Below, one piece after another: positions 36,036-45,485 of a stretch of DNA of 64,000 bases. Position 1 is the first letter of the stretch. Each line of letters begins with the position of its first letter. A model generated the notes under the pieces. It worked only from the letters and a program-made list of their open reading frames with translations, searched no databases and was not told where the DNA came from. The DNA is from Natroniella sulfidigena. Its GTDB lineage: Bacteria > Bacillota > Halanaerobiia > Halobacteroidales > Halobacteroidaceae. The position numbers and the translations under genes are program-made. The stretch covers positions 1 through 64,000 of the forward strand of contig NZ_JALKBY010000014.1 of assembly GCF_023223645.1 (NCBI RefSeq), in the 5' to 3' direction.

Positions 36036-36779
36036 ATGAGATTAGAAGGAAAAGTTGCAATTATAACTGGAGCTGCGAAAGGGATTGGAGAGGAGACTGC
36101 CCTTACTTTTGCTCGAGAAGGAGCTAAGGTAGTTGTAGCAGATTATGATGCTGAAAGTGGTCAAAATACCGTAGATCAGATTACTGAAGCTGGCGGTGAA
36201 GCTATCTTTATTGAAGTAGATGTATCTGATGTTGAAGCTACTAAAGGAATGATTGATCAGACAGTTGAGGAATTCGGAAAGCTAGATGTTCTTGTTAATA
36301 ATGCAGGAATAACTGCTGATGGATTCTTGATTAAGACGAGTGAAGAAGCTTGGGATAGAGTTATAGATATTAACTTAAAAGGTGTCTTTAACTGTACTAA
36401 GCCTGCAGCTAAGGTAATGATGAAGCAAAATTCTGGAGTAATTTTGAATGCTTCTTCTGTAGTAGGTCTTTATGGTAATATTGGACAGACTAATTATGCT
36501 GCTACTAAGTTTGGAGTAATCGGAATGACTAAGACTTGGGCCAAAGAATTAGCTCCAAAAGGTATTAGAGTTAATGCTGTGGCACCTGGTTTTATTCAAA
36601 CTCCAATGACTGATGAAGTACCAGAGAAAGTATTGGGTGCGATGGAGAAGAAGACACCACTAAAGCAACTAGGAAAACCAGAGGATATTGCTAATGCTTA
36701 TCTATATCTTGCTTCTGATGAAGCTTCCTTTGTTAATGGTGAAATTCTAAGTGTTGATGGTGGATTAGTTCTTGGGTAA
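36036..36779 (+). CDS. SDR-family 3-oxoacyl/acetoacetyl-CoA reductase or 3-hydroxybutyrate dehydrogenase
   Basis: The 247-residue short-chain dehydrogenase has the cofactor motif GAAKGIGEETA (about 12-22), NNAGIT, catalytic Ser-Tyr-Lys as NASSVVG and YAATKFG, and NAVAPGFIQTPM. It is closest in look to FabG/PhbB. Between a CoA-transferase and thiolases it most likely interconverts acetoacetyl-CoA and 3-hydroxybutyryl-CoA (inference). ATG at 36036 follows GGAGGCG; an upstream frame from 35991 lacks an RBS. Confidence 0.9.
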   Translation: MRLEGKVAIITGAAKGIGEETALTFAREGAKVVVADYDAESGQNTVDQITEAGGEAIFIEVDVSDVEATKGMIDQTVEEFGKLDVLVNNAGITADGFLIKTSEEAWDRVIDINLKGVFNCTKPAAKVMMKQNSGVILNASSVVGLYGNIGQTNYAATKFGVIGMTKTWAKELAPKGIRVNAVAPGFIQTPMTDEVPEKVLGAMEKKTPLKQLGKPEDIANAYLYLASDEASFVNGEILSVDGGLVLG

Positions 36780-36855
36780 TTAAGTTTTAAGTATGAGCTA
36801 TGAGTTATGAGCCTTGAGTTATAAACTCATTCTCTAAATTCATAGCTCAAAATAA
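36780..36855. repeat. Imperfect inverted repeat (TATGAGCTATGAG type)
   Basis: GAGCTATGAGTTATGAG and ATTCATAGCTCA are partly complementary around AACTCATT. It fills half the gap between reductase and thiolase genes; no terminator T-run follows, so read-through is possible. Confidence 0.45.
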
Positions 36856-36915
36856 AATGTCTTTCAAAAGTTATTTCCAATCTATTTTCTATAATTTTAA
36901 TAAGGAGGAATAGTA

Positions 36916-38094
36916 ATGAGAGAAGTTGTAGTTGCAAGTGCAGTTAGAACGGCTATTGGTAGTTTTGGTGGAACTTTAAAGAATGTAGAAGCTGTTGATT
37001 TAGGAGCAACAGTAATCGAAGAAGCATTAAAGAGGGCCAACGTAGCTGGAGAAGAAGTAAATGAAGTAATCTTCGGTAATGTATTACAAGCAGGCTTAGG
37101 TCAAAACCCAGCTCGTCAAGCATCAATCAAGGCAGGGTTACCGGTTGAAGTTCCAGCAGTAACGATCAATAAAGTTTGTGGTTCTGGTTTAAAGACAGTT
37201 AATATGGCTGCTCAAGCTATTAGAGCTGGTGATGGAGATATCTTTGTTGCTGGTGGAATGGAGAATATGAGCCAAGCTCCTTATGTCCACAAAAAAGCTC
37301 GTTGGGGAGAGAGAATGGGCAATGGAGAGCTAGTTGATGTCATGATTCAAGATGGATTATGGTGTGCATTCAATGATTATCATATGGGAATTACTGCTGA
37401 GAATGTAGCAGAAGAATACGGTTTGAGTCGAGAAGAACAAGATGAATTTGCAGCAATTAGTCAGCAGCGAGCAGAGAAAGCTCAAGCTGAAGATAGATTC
37501 CAAGATGAGATTGTACCAGTAGAGGTTCCTCAACGTAGAGGAGAGCCGATCACTTTTGCTAAGGATGAATATCCAAGAGCAGGGGTTACAGCAGAAGGCT
37601 TAGGTAAGTTACGTCCAGCCTTTAAGAAGGATGGTACAGTAACTGCAGCAAATGCTTCAGGACTTAATGATGGAGCAGCTGCATTGGTTATTATGTCTAA
37701 AGAAAAGGCAGAAGAGTTAGGGATCGAACCATTGGCTACAATTAAAGGTTATGCTTCAGCAGGAGTAGATCCTAAGATCATGGGAACTGGGCCAATCCCT
37801 TCTTCTCAAAAAGCATTGGAGAAGGCTGGATTGGAAGTAGATGATTTAGACTTGATCGAAGCTAATGAAGCTTTTGCATCTCAATCACTAGCGGTAGTTA
37901 GAGATTTAGGATTAGATACTGATATAGTAAATGTTAATGGTGGTTCTATCTCTTTAGGACACCCTATCGGTGCAAGTGGAGCAAGAATCTTTATTACGTT
38001 ATTGCATGAGATGAAGAAGCGAGATTCTCAGTATGGACTAGCTACACTATGTATCGGTGGTGGACAAGGCGCTGCGACTGTCGTGAAGCGGTAA
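36916..38094 (+). CDS. Acetyl-CoA C-acetyltransferase (thiolase)
   Basis: The 392-residue enzyme has the nucleophilic Cys in [12 protein letters not shown] (C89 region), [28 protein letters not shown] and the second Cys in [13 protein letters not shown]. It condenses or cleaves acetoacetyl-CoA. RBS AAGGAGG. As part of the sigma-54 locus it would finish conversion of hydroxybutyrate or acetoacetate to acetyl-CoA, or start butyrate synthesis. Confidence 0.97.
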   Translation: MREVVVASAVRTAIGSFGGTLKNVEAVDLGATVIEEALKRANVAGEEVNEVIFGNVLQAGLGQNPARQASIKAGLPVEVPAVTINKVCGSGLKTVNMAAQAIRAGDGDIFVAGGMENMSQAPYVHKKARWGERMGNGELVDVMIQDGLWCAFNDYHMGITAENVAEEYGLSREEQDEFAAISQQRAEKAQAEDRFQDEIVPVEVPQRRGEPITFAKDEYPRAGVTAEGLGKLRPAFKKDGTVTAANASGLNDGAAALVIMSKEKAEELGIEPLATIKGYASAGVDPKIMGTGPIPSSQKALEKAGLEVDDLDLIEANEAFASQSLAVVRDLGLDTDIVNVNGGSISLGHPIGASGARIFITLLHEMKKRDSQYGLATLCIGGGQGAATVVKR

Positions 38095-38149
38095 GAACAC
38101 TACCTTTAAAGCATATATAACCGATATAGAAAATCATAATAAAAAATTA

Positions 38150-38215
38150 AATATTATCATCCGCTTACGGAGGGTTTCTGATTTTTGAAACCCGTAGGGA
38201 GCCTTTATGTGAAAT
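38150..38215. repeat. Small GGGTTTC/GAAACCC hairpin cassette
   Basis: CTTACGGAGGGTTTC and GAAACCCGTAGGGAG form a hairpin at about 38164-38199. Related hairpins with flanking CGAAGG/CGGAGG words are at 14400-14430, 47680-47715 and 47770-47800. Confidence 0.55.
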
Positions 38216-38257
38216 GATAAAGATTCTAACTTACGAAAATTGAATTTTATTACAATT

Positions 38258-38357
38258 TAGGTTAAGTTTGAGTTTGAGTCTAAGTAAGAGCTAAGCCCTT
38301 ATGTTTATAGTGGTTGACTTAAACTTAACCTCAGCCTTAAACTTAAGCTTTATATCA
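38258..38357. repeat. Dispersed repeat C, copy 2
   Basis: Near-identical to copies at 14428-14524 and 62921-63027, with AGTCTAAGTAAGAGCTAAGC, GTGGTTGACTTAAACTTAA and the end CTTTATATCAA. It separates the second thiolase gene from the upstream operon. Confidence 0.8.
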
Positions 38358-38404
38358 AGAAAAGCTTACCATAAAAAGATACAGCAACGGAGGGAGAACA
38401 AACA

Positions 38405-39589
38405 ATGAGCGTTAGCGTAATAGGAACCTACCATTCTAAATTCGGTAAATCAGAAGATGACTTATATGATTTACTAGTTACAGCAGGAAAAGAAGCACTG
38501 AAAGATTCAGGTGTGGAAGCTAAGGATATAGGTGGAATTTGGATTGGAAACTATAGTGGTGGGGGGTTCAATAATCAAGAACATTTGGCCCCTTGTGCCC
38601 TTGATATTGATCCTGATTTAAGATTTACTCCTGCTACAAAAGTAGAGAATGCTTGTGCTTCTGGTGCAGCGGCTATCAAAGAAGCTAAAAATGCAATTGA
38701 AGCTGGTGAAGTGGATTATGCATTGGTAATTGGAGCAGAAAAGATGACGGATTTAGATACTAAAGGAGTTACTAAAACTCTTGCTAAAGCTTCTTATTGG
38801 CCCGAAGAAGGAGCAGAAGGAATGACATTCCCTGGTTTATTTGCTGAATTTGCTAAAGGATATAAGGAAAGACATGGCTTATCTGATCAAGATTTACGAA
38901 CAATTTTGGCTAAGATAAGCGCTAAAAATCATACTAATGCACTGGTTAACCCTTTAGCTCAGATGCCGATGGAATGTAGTTATCAAGATATCTTAGATAA
39001 ACCAGATGAGAAGAATCCAATGATTGCTTCACCATTACGATTACTTGATTGTTCTTTAGTTTCTGATGGTGCAGCAGCTGTTGTACTAACTACTGCTGAC
39101 AAGGCCAAAGAGTTACAAGATGAAGTTGTAGAGCTATCAGCAATGGTTCAAGTTACAGATTATTTACCGATTAGTAAGAGATCTAATTCGGAGCTTGTGG
39201 GAACTAAAAAAGCAATTCAAGAAGTTTATGATCGAGCAGGGATTACTGTTGATGATCTAGATTTTGCTGAGGTTCATGACTGCTTTACGATTGCTGAGTT
39301 ACTAGCTTATGAAGCAGTAGGAATTGCTGAAGATGGAGCAGGGCCAAAACTATTAGATAATGGAACGGTAATGGTTGATGGTGATCTGCCAGTAAATGCA
39401 TCAGGTGGCTTGAAAGCCAAGGGACATCCAGTAGGAGCAACTGGGGTTTCGATGGCAGTCTTAGCTACTAGGCAGCTATTAGGAAATCCGATTGGTCATC
39501 AAGTAAAAGGAGCTGAGCTAGGGTTGGCCTTGAACTTTGGTGGTAGTGCAGTTAGTAATTATGCATCGGTCTTTAAACGGATAAGTTAG
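38405..39589 (+). CDS. SCP2/archaeal-type thiolase-like acyltransferase
   Basis: The 394-residue protein belongs to a different thiolase branch from its neighbour: VIGTYHSKFGK start, KVENACASGAAAIKEA (active Cys about 84), HDCFTIAELLAYE and NASGGLKAKGHPVGATG. These SCP-x-like thiolases are common in archaea and some anaerobes, where they are often paired with a DUF35/OB protein, not seen here. The exact substrate is unknown. RBS GGAGGGAG. Repeat C and a 310-bp gap separate it from the sigma-54 operon, so expression may be separate. Confidence 0.88.
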   Translation: MSVSVIGTYHSKFGKSEDDLYDLLVTAGKEALKDSGVEAKDIGGIWIGNYSGGGFNNQEHLAPCALDIDPDLRFTPATKVENACASGAAAIKEAKNAIEAGEVDYALVIGAEKMTDLDTKGVTKTLAKASYWPEEGAEGMTFPGLFAEFAKGYKERHGLSDQDLRTILAKISAKNHTNALVNPLAQMPMECSYQDILDKPDEKNPMIASPLRLLDCSLVSDGAAAVVLTTADKAKELQDEVVELSAMVQVTDYLPISKRSNSELVGTKKAIQEVYDRAGITVDDLDFAEVHDCFTIAELLAYEAVGIAEDGAGPKLLDNGTVMVDGDLPVNASGGLKAKGHPVGATGVSMAVLATRQLLGNPIGHQVKGAELGLALNFGGSAVSNYASVFKRIS

Positions 39590-39598
39590 TTAGAAGAT

Positions 39599-39636
39599 AA
39601 AGCAGACATTTTTATTTGAAATGTCTGCTTTATTCT
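39599..39636 (+). terminator. Terminator after second thiolase
   Basis: AAAGCAGACATTT and AAATGTCTGCTTT pair and are followed by TATTCTTT. Confidence 0.85.
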
Positions 39637-39822
39637 TTGAGTTTTTATAAATAAATGATGGATAATGCCAAAAGATATTATTGTTTATTTAAGAAATAGC
39701 CTAAATATTAAGAATTATTCTTAAAAGGTTTACTTTTTATAGAAATATGTTAGAATAGGGATGATTGGTCTGATTGTTAGAATTGATTAAAAAATAAACT
39801 AAAAGATTTCAGGGGGAGAAAA

Positions 39823-40602
39823 ATGAAAAAACTATTAAATAAGACACGGCAAATAAATAAGCTATTACAACGTTCTGTTAATCGAGAAATTGACTTTAAT
39901 GAGGTAGCAAATATTTTAAAAAGGGTTATCAAAGCAAATGTTTATTTAGTTGATAAGCGAGGAAAAATTTTAGGGTTTAATTTACTTGCTAAGTTTGAAT
40001 GTGAATTAATGCATCAAGAGGTTATTGATCGAGGAGAATTTCCTGAAGATTATAATGATTGGTTATTAGATCATTATGATACGCAAGCAAATTATAGGCA
40101 AACAAGTAGTAACTGTGTCTTTAAGGATGAGGTTTGTATCTTTAAAAATAAGCTGACAACAGTTGTTCCTATTAATGGTAGTGGAGAGAGGTTAGGGACT
40201 TTAGTTATAGCTAGATTTGATAATGAGTTTGAAAGTAGTGACTTATTATTAGCTGAATATGGTGCAGCAGTGGTAGGAATGGAAATTTTGAGGTTGAAAA
40301 ATAAAAAGATGGAAAAGGAAGTTCGCCAACGGGCAGCTGCTAAGATTGCGATAGAGACTTTATCTTATTCTGAATTAGATGCTATTTATAATATTTTAAA
40401 GGAAGTAGAAGGAGAAGAAGGGTTATTAGTAGCAAGTAAGATTGCTGATAGAATTGGGATTACTCGCTCAGTAATTGTTAATGCTTTAAGGAAGTTTGAA
40501 AGTGCAGGAGTAATTAAATCAAGGTCTCTAGGAATGAAAGGAACACATATTAAGATCTTAAATAAACAGGTAGTTGATCATCTAGAGAAAGCACAGATTT
40601 AG
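39823..40602 (+). CDS. codY: GTP-sensing global repressor CodY
   Basis: The 259-residue protein shows the CodY layout: an N-terminal GAF domain (about 1-150) for branched-chain amino acids, then a linker helix and a winged HTH with VASKIADRIGITRSVIVNALRKFESAGVI. CodY represses amino-acid, motility and stationary-phase genes when GTP and isoleucine are high. It is encoded singly with its own gap upstream rather than in the codW-hslUV-codY cluster of Bacillus. RBS AGGGGGAG. Confidence 0.97.
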   Translation: MKKLLNKTRQINKLLQRSVNREIDFNEVANILKRVIKANVYLVDKRGKILGFNLLAKFECELMHQEVIDRGEFPEDYNDWLLDHYDTQANYRQTSSNCVFKDEVCIFKNKLTTVVPINGSGERLGTLVIARFDNEFESSDLLLAEYGAAVVGMEILRLKNKKMEKEVRQRAAAKIAIETLSYSELDAIYNILKEVEGEEGLLVASKIADRIGITRSVIVNALRKFESAGVIKSRSLGMKGTHIKILNKQVVDHLEKAQI

Positions 40603-40689
40603 ATTTTATAAAGAAAATTTTAGAAATAATAGCAGGTAATCAAGTTAACTATAGAGAAATTAATTAATACATCTGCAAGTGAAGGATTA

Positions 40690-40728
40690 CACAACAGTTG
40701 GGTTGCAAAACTCAACTGTATTTGTTAT
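40690..40728 (+). terminator. Hairpin between codY and the next gene (probable codY terminator)
   Basis: ACAGTTGGGTT and AACTCAACTGT pair around GCAA, followed by a T-rich stretch. Confidence 0.7.
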
Positions 40729-40784
40729 TATTTTATTTTAAGATAATCTTTTTAGAATAATTGCTTTGCAGAAAGGAAATTGAG

Positions 40785-41126
40785 ATGAAAAATTCTAAAA
40801 AAACGATTAAATTAGTTAATGAATTAATGGGTTTTTGTTATCAAGTTGGGATTAAGCATATTGAGATTGATGTTAAAGATGAACCTTCTCAAATGATAAT
40901 TATTATCAGGGGGATGACAAAGAAGCTTGACAATGAAAGGTTAGAGGAAGCAAAGAGGTTGTTAAATACTCCTAGAGAAACACAGGTTGAAGAGTATTAT
41001 TGGGAATTAGCAGGAGAAGACAATCAAGCTCAAAAATTAGCATTAGTAGGGCAGATGGTTGATCAAGCCGAAATAAATTATGAAAATAATAATTTAGAAA
41101 TCAAAGTCTACAGAAAGGATGATTGA
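40785..41126 (+). CDS. Uncharacterised protein next to codY (113 aa)
   Basis: A soluble, helical/beta mixed protein with FCYQVGIKHIEIDVKDEPSQ and YYWELAGEDNQ. It looks like small clostridial proteins of unknown role found near regulators, but I cannot name a family. ATG at 40785 follows GAAAGGAAATTGAG; a longer frame from 40761 has no RBS. The next gene, a soluble chemoreceptor, follows within 45 bp, so the two are probably co-transcribed. Confidence 0.7.
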   Translation: MKNSKKTIKLVNELMGFCYQVGIKHIEIDVKDEPSQMIIIIRGMTKKLDNERLEEAKRLLNTPRETQVEEYYWELAGEDNQAQKLALVGQMVDQAEINYENNNLEIKVYRKDD

Positions 41127-41168
41127 TCAGGGAGAATATTATTAAATGCTCAGGAGGTGAATTTAAAA

Positions 41169-42020
41169 TTGATGGAGGAAGTACAAGCTTTGGAATCATT
41201 AGTAGCAGTAGCTCCACTGCTGAATAAGTTTTACTTAGAAGAAGTAGCTGTTTATGTGGCAGATACTGAAAAAGTAATAGCTACTTACCCTAGTCCTAAA
41301 TTAGATTTAGGGGTTAAAAAAGGAGATGTAGTTGATCCTGATTGGGGACTGGCTAAAGCAATGAATAAAGGCAGACGAGTAGTAATTGAGCAAGACGATT
41401 CAGTTTTAGGAATATCCTATATTTCTATTGGTAATCCAATCTATAATAATCAAGGTGAAATTATAGGTGGAATCAGTATTAATCAATCGACAAAAAAGAA
41501 GGATGGATTACTTGAAATATCTAATGAGCTGTTGGGAACTACAGAAGTAGTAGATCAGCAAGTAGAAGAAATTAATTTAGATGTTGAGGATATAATCAAT
41601 ATGGGAACAAAGTTGAGTGATATTTCACAGCAGACTGAAGATAGAGTAAAAAATACAGATGATATTATTAATATTATTAAAAATATTGCTAAGAAAACAA
41701 AGATGATAGGTATTAATGCTGGAATAGAAGCTGCTAGGGTGGGGCAAGCAGGTCAAGGGTTTGTAGTGGTAGCAGAAGAAATACAAGATTTGGCTACAAA
41801 GACTGCACAATCGACTTCAGAAATAGAAGTAACTTTAGAAGGTTTGGAGAAGATTACTGCAAGTTTGGATGATGTTTCTAAAAGGATAAATGAGATCAGT
41901 AAAGAACAATCTGAAGTTGTAAGTAAGATTGATGCTGAAATTGAAAATTTAAGTGAATTAGGCAATGTTGTTATTGAAATGTCAAAATCATTAGCAGAAG
42001 ATGAGTATCAGTATGAATAA
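41169..42020 (+). CDS. Soluble chemoreceptor-like protein (cytoplasmic MCP)
   Basis: No membrane helix is present. Residues about 5-115 form a small sensor (VAVYVADTEKVIATYP, SYISIGNPIYNNQGEIIGGISI) resembling a PAS/Cache-like fold. Residues about 130-280 form a short signalling coiled coil with the MCP tip GINAGIEAARVGQAGQGFVVVAEE. The whole is about half of a usual MCP and resembles YfmS-type soluble receptors. TTG at 41169 is preferred, 12 bases after AGGAGG; ATG at 41172 and GTG at 41157 are alternatives. Confidence 0.85.
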   Translation: MMEEVQALESLVAVAPLLNKFYLEEVAVYVADTEKVIATYPSPKLDLGVKKGDVVDPDWGLAKAMNKGRRVVIEQDDSVLGISYISIGNPIYNNQGEIIGGISINQSTKKKDGLLEISNELLGTTEVVDQQVEEINLDVEDIINMGTKLSDISQQTEDRVKNTDDIINIIKNIAKKTKMIGINAGIEAARVGQAGQGFVVVAEEIQDLATKTAQSTSEIEVTLEGLEKITASLDDVSKRINEISKEQSEVVSKIDAEIENLSELGNVVIEMSKSLAEDEYQYE

Positions 42021-42044
42021 TTATCTCTAAATAGGAGGGGTTAC

Positions 42045-42437
42045 ATGGAAAAGATTAAACCTGGCTTAAGTGGGACAGCTTCTACAAAAGTAACAGATCT
42101 GAATACTGCTAAAGAGTATAACAGTGGTAAGGTTGATGTTTATGCAACTCCAGCTATGATTGCTTTAATGGAGCAAGCAGCAACTAAAGCAGTTGAAGAT
42201 TATTTGCCAGTGGGTAAAGCAACAGTTGGTACTAATGTTGAGGTTAAACATTTGACAGCTACTCCATTAGAGATGAAGGTAACAGCTAAAGCTGAGTTGA
42301 TCGAGGTTGATGGCAGAAAGTTGATCTTTAAAGTTGAAGCTGAAGATGAGGTAGAAAAGATTGGAGCAGGTCGCCATGAACGGTTTATAATTGATTTGGA
42401 TAAATTTCATCAACGAGCCCAAAAAAAGTCTAATTAA
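42045..42437 (+). CDS. Hotdog-fold thioesterase (FlK-like)
   Basis: The 130-residue protein has the FlK-type pattern: TVTDLNTAKEYNSGKVDVYATPAMIALMEQAA-like N-part (helix after the strand), VGTNVEVKHLTATPLEMKV, and GAGRHERFIID. Such proteins hydrolyse small acyl-CoA thioesters. Substrate unknown; the acyl-CoA locus 3 kb upstream offers candidates. RBS AGGAGGGG. It ends in a strong terminator. Confidence 0.87.
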   Translation: MEKIKPGLSGTASTKVTDLNTAKEYNSGKVDVYATPAMIALMEQAATKAVEDYLPVGKATVGTNVEVKHLTATPLEMKVTAKAELIEVDGRKLIFKVEAEDEVEKIGAGRHERFIIDLDKFHQRAQKKSN

Positions 42438-42454
42438 AATTTAATATAATGATA

Positions 42455-42486
42455 AAAAGCTTATCTTTTTAAGATAAGCTTTTTTA
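42455..42486 (+). terminator. Terminator after thioesterase gene
   Basis: AAAAGCTTATCTT and AAGATAAGCTTTT pair and are followed by T. Confidence 0.92.
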
Positions 42487-42572
42487 TTTTGGCCCTACAA
42501 ATTAGCTGAAAGTAATTTTCACCTTATCTATTGCATAAATTATAATAGTTATTTGAAGAAAGGATAGATATC

Positions 42573-43940
42573 ATGAAAGAGGTAGTGAAGAAGGTTAAGA
42601 AAATGACTAAAAGCTTTACTACTTCCTCAAGGCAAACGATTATTGTGGGAGGGAGTGAAGTAGGAGTTCAACTAGCAGAGCGATTGATTCAAATGGGCCA
42701 AGATGTTGTGATGATTGAAGAAGATGCTCGATTACGAAAACAGATTCAAGAAAGGATAGATGTACTAACCTTACAAGGAGAAGGAACAGATTTAGATGTC
42801 TTAACTAAAGCAGGGATTGATAAGACTAACCTTTTGATTGCTCTTACTGGAGATGACCGGAAAAATTTATTGACAGGAATTTATGCCCAGCAGTTAGGAG
42901 TTAAAGATATAATTGTGCAAGTTAAGCAGATTAAAAATCTTGCTCCTAAGTTGCAATTAGATAAATTAGAACTTGATTTGGTGGTTAATCCTTCGGAGAT
43001 GGTGATTAAACGAGTTAAGAACTTAATTAAGCCGGGGATGAAATTAGAAGTTGATCAATATCTAAATAAGAAGGTTCAGATTTCTGAATTTAAGATTTCT
43101 CATCAGAGTAATTTTGCTTATAATACTGTCAATGAGTTAAATTTGCCTGATAATTCATTAATTTTGGTCATTGCGAGGAAAGGAAGAGTAATTATTCCCC
43201 AAGGGAAGGATAAAATTTATCCAGGGGATAGTCTCTATATTATCTGTCCTAAAGGATTTAAGAAAAAGTTTGGTAGATTGTTGACCAACTATGCAGATGA
43301 TAAAGAAAAGATTGTCTTGGTGGGAGAAGGAGAGGTTAATTATCAATTAGCTAAATCTTTTGCTTCTCACGCAGTTGTAACTATTATTGAGGAGGATTTA
43401 AAAAAGTGTGAAAGGCTAGCTGATAGTTTAGAAGATGTATTAGTTTTGCAGGGGTCAGGAGCAGATGTTGATCTCTTAAAAGAAGAAGGGGTAGCTAAAG
43501 CTGATGCATTTGTAGCGGTTACTGATGATGATGATGCGAATTTGGTGATGGCAGTTTTGGCTAAGAAGTTAGGGGTCAAAAAGTCGATAGCTGTAGTAGA
43601 TAAGATTAATTATAGTTATTTAACAGAATTTCTGAGGATTGATCATATTATCTGCCCATCATTAATCACTATTGATACTATTTTGGATTTTTTACATCAG
43701 GGACAAGTTGACGGAATGGTTACTTTTGGAGGTCAGGTTAAATTCTCTAAAGTGACTTATGATAGACAGGGGATTACTAAGATAAAGGATTTAAATTTAC
43801 CTACTGATTTAATTGTCGGTTTAATTTATCGGGGAAAAAAGGTAATTATTCCTACAGGAACTACTAGACTAGAACCTAAAGATGACTTACTGGTTTTTTC
43901 TTTAGCGACTAAAGAGGAGATTGAGCACTACTTTAAATAG
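42573..43940 (+). CDS. trkA: Trk potassium uptake regulatory protein TrkA
   Basis: The 455-residue protein contains two repeats of RCK_N plus RCK_C. The first nucleotide site is IIVGGSEVGVQLAERL (about 24-39), the second VLVGEGEVNYQLAKS (about 249-263); the second lacks the third Gly of GxGxxG. TrkA gates the TrkH channel in response to NAD(H)/ATP. It is followed after 11 bases by trkH. K+ uptake is central to salt-in osmoadaptation of Halanaerobiales (known of the group). Confidence 0.96.
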   Translation: MKEVVKKVKKMTKSFTTSSRQTIIVGGSEVGVQLAERLIQMGQDVVMIEEDARLRKQIQERIDVLTLQGEGTDLDVLTKAGIDKTNLLIALTGDDRKNLLTGIYAQQLGVKDIIVQVKQIKNLAPKLQLDKLELDLVVNPSEMVIKRVKNLIKPGMKLEVDQYLNKKVQISEFKISHQSNFAYNTVNELNLPDNSLILVIARKGRVIIPQGKDKIYPGDSLYIICPKGFKKKFGRLLTNYADDKEKIVLVGEGEVNYQLAKSFASHAVVTIIEEDLKKCERLADSLEDVLVLQGSGADVDLLKEEGVAKADAFVAVTDDDDANLVMAVLAKKLGVKKSIAVVDKINYSYLTEFLRIDHIICPSLITIDTILDFLHQGQVDGMVTFGGQVKFSKVTYDRQGITKIKDLNLPTDLIVGLIYRGKKVIIPTGTTRLEPKDDLLVFSLATKEEIEHYFK

Positions 43941-43951
43941 GGGGTAACTTA

Positions 43952-45391
43952 ATGAGATTAAAAATTGTATTTAATATGTTAGGAACTTTGTTGTTGTTTA
44001 TTGGAGTTAGTATGATACTCCCTATCTTAGTCTCTCTTTATTATCAGGAAGCAGATGGGATTGCTTTTATAGTGGCTACTGGTTTTACTATTAGTAGTGG
44101 GAGGTTATTGAAACGTTTTAGTGATGATGAAGAGGATATTAGACATCGAGAAGGTTTTGCTATTGTGACATTAGGTTGGATACTTATCTCTATCTTTGGA
44201 GCAGTACCATTTATGTTAGCTGGTGTCTTTGATAATTTTGTCGATGCTTTTTTTGAAAGTGTTAGTGGGTTTACTACTACTGGTGCTACGGTGATTATGT
44301 CTTTAGAGAGTCTATCACATACAATCTTGTTTTGGCGGAGTTTGATGCATTGGTTAGGTGGGATGGGGATTATTGTAATGTCGATTGTGATCTTACCTGA
44401 GTTGGCAGGTTCAATGCAGTTGTTTAAAGCAGAGGTTCCAGGGCCAGTCCATGAGCGATTGAAGCCTAGAATTAGAGAGACTGCCAAGACATTATGGGTT
44501 GTTTATATTGTCTTGACCTTTTTACAGATTGTTTTATTGACTATAAATGATATGCCTTTATTTGATGCGGTGATTCATTCTTTTGGTACGATGTCAACGG
44601 GAGGGTTTTCCTCACGAACATTGAGTGTTAAGGCTTATGATAGTATTATTATTGAAGCGATTATGGCAGTCTTTATGTTTATGTCAGGGATTAATTTGGT
44701 TTTACATTATCAGGTGTTGACGGGTAATTTTAAATCATTATTCAAGGATAAAGAGTTTAGGTTTTATACCTTTATAGTAGTGACAGCTATTTTACTAATT
44801 ACACTTAATCTTCGTTTGCAAGTTTATAAGACCTTTCTTTCTTCATTAAAGTATGCTGCCTTTCAGGTTACTTCAATTATCAGTACAGCTGGGTTTGCGA
44901 CGGTTGATTATGATATTTGGCCCCCTTTTTCTCGTGGGATACTATTGATTTTGATGTTTATTGGAGGTTGTGCAGGTTCTACTGCAGGGGGAATTAAGGT
45001 GATCAGGATTTATGCTTTAATGAAAAAGGGTTTTCAAGAATTATATAAGCTAATCCATCCTCGGGCTGTAACTTCATTAAAGATTGGTAATCAGGCTATT
45101 TCGGAAGAGGTTTCTACAAGTATTTTAGGGTTTTTCTTTTTATATATTATTGTTTTTGTGATTTCTACGATTACTTTAGCCTCTTTTGGGATTGATTTGA
45201 TTAGTTCAATTTCAGCAGTAGCAGCTACTTTAGGAAATATTGGTCCAGGTTTAGGGTTGATTGGCCCTTTAAATACTTATGTTCCTTTACCGGTGGTAGG
45301 AAAGTTATTATTGAGTTTTGCTATGATTTTAGGTAGATTGGAAATCTATACAGTATTGGTATTTTTATTAGCCGGTTTTTGGCGTAAGTAG
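43952..45391 (+). CDS. trkH: Trk potassium transporter membrane subunit TrkH
   Basis: The 479-residue protein has four P-loop repeats with filter-like glycine segments: FTTTGATV, GTMSTGGFS, STAGFATV and AATLGNIGPG. About ten helices are visible. It imports K+ with TrkA encoded directly upstream. The following two-component system begins 95 bp later and could share transcription, though a TTGACT/TATAAT-like stretch lies in between. Confidence 0.97.
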   Translation: MRLKIVFNMLGTLLLFIGVSMILPILVSLYYQEADGIAFIVATGFTISSGRLLKRFSDDEEDIRHREGFAIVTLGWILISIFGAVPFMLAGVFDNFVDAFFESVSGFTTTGATVIMSLESLSHTILFWRSLMHWLGGMGIIVMSIVILPELAGSMQLFKAEVPGPVHERLKPRIRETAKTLWVVYIVLTFLQIVLLTINDMPLFDAVIHSFGTMSTGGFSSRTLSVKAYDSIIIEAIMAVFMFMSGINLVLHYQVLTGNFKSLFKDKEFRFYTFIVVTAILLITLNLRLQVYKTFLSSLKYAAFQVTSIISTAGFATVDYDIWPPFSRGILLILMFIGGCAGSTAGGIKVIRIYALMKKGFQELYKLIHPRAVTSLKIGNQAISEEVSTSILGFFFLYIIVFVISTITLASFGIDLISSISAVAATLGNIGPGLGLIGPLNTYVPLPVVGKLLLSFAMILGRLEIYTVLVFLLAGFWRK

Positions 45392-45471
45392 ATTAAATTT
45401 TGACTTTATAATTTAAAAAAAGTCAGTTATAATTATGTATAGGTGTAACTTAAGTTAGAAAGTTCAGTTTA

Positions 45472-45481
45472 GGGGGGGGGG
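45472..45481 (+). repeat. Homopolymeric G10 tract ahead of response regulator
   Basis: Ten consecutive G lie immediately upstream of the GTG start at 45486 in an AT-rich genome. The tract forms part of the ribosome binding region. Confidence 0.85.
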
Positions 45482-45485
45482 AAAG

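Noticed and set aside
40603-40760. CodY operator downstream of codY
   Set aside because: AAAATTTTAGAAA resembles half of the CodY box, but the full AATTTTCWGAAAATT palindrome is not there.
44044-44487. Reverse frame of 147 codons
   Set aside because: Antisense within trkH, whose protein features are clear.
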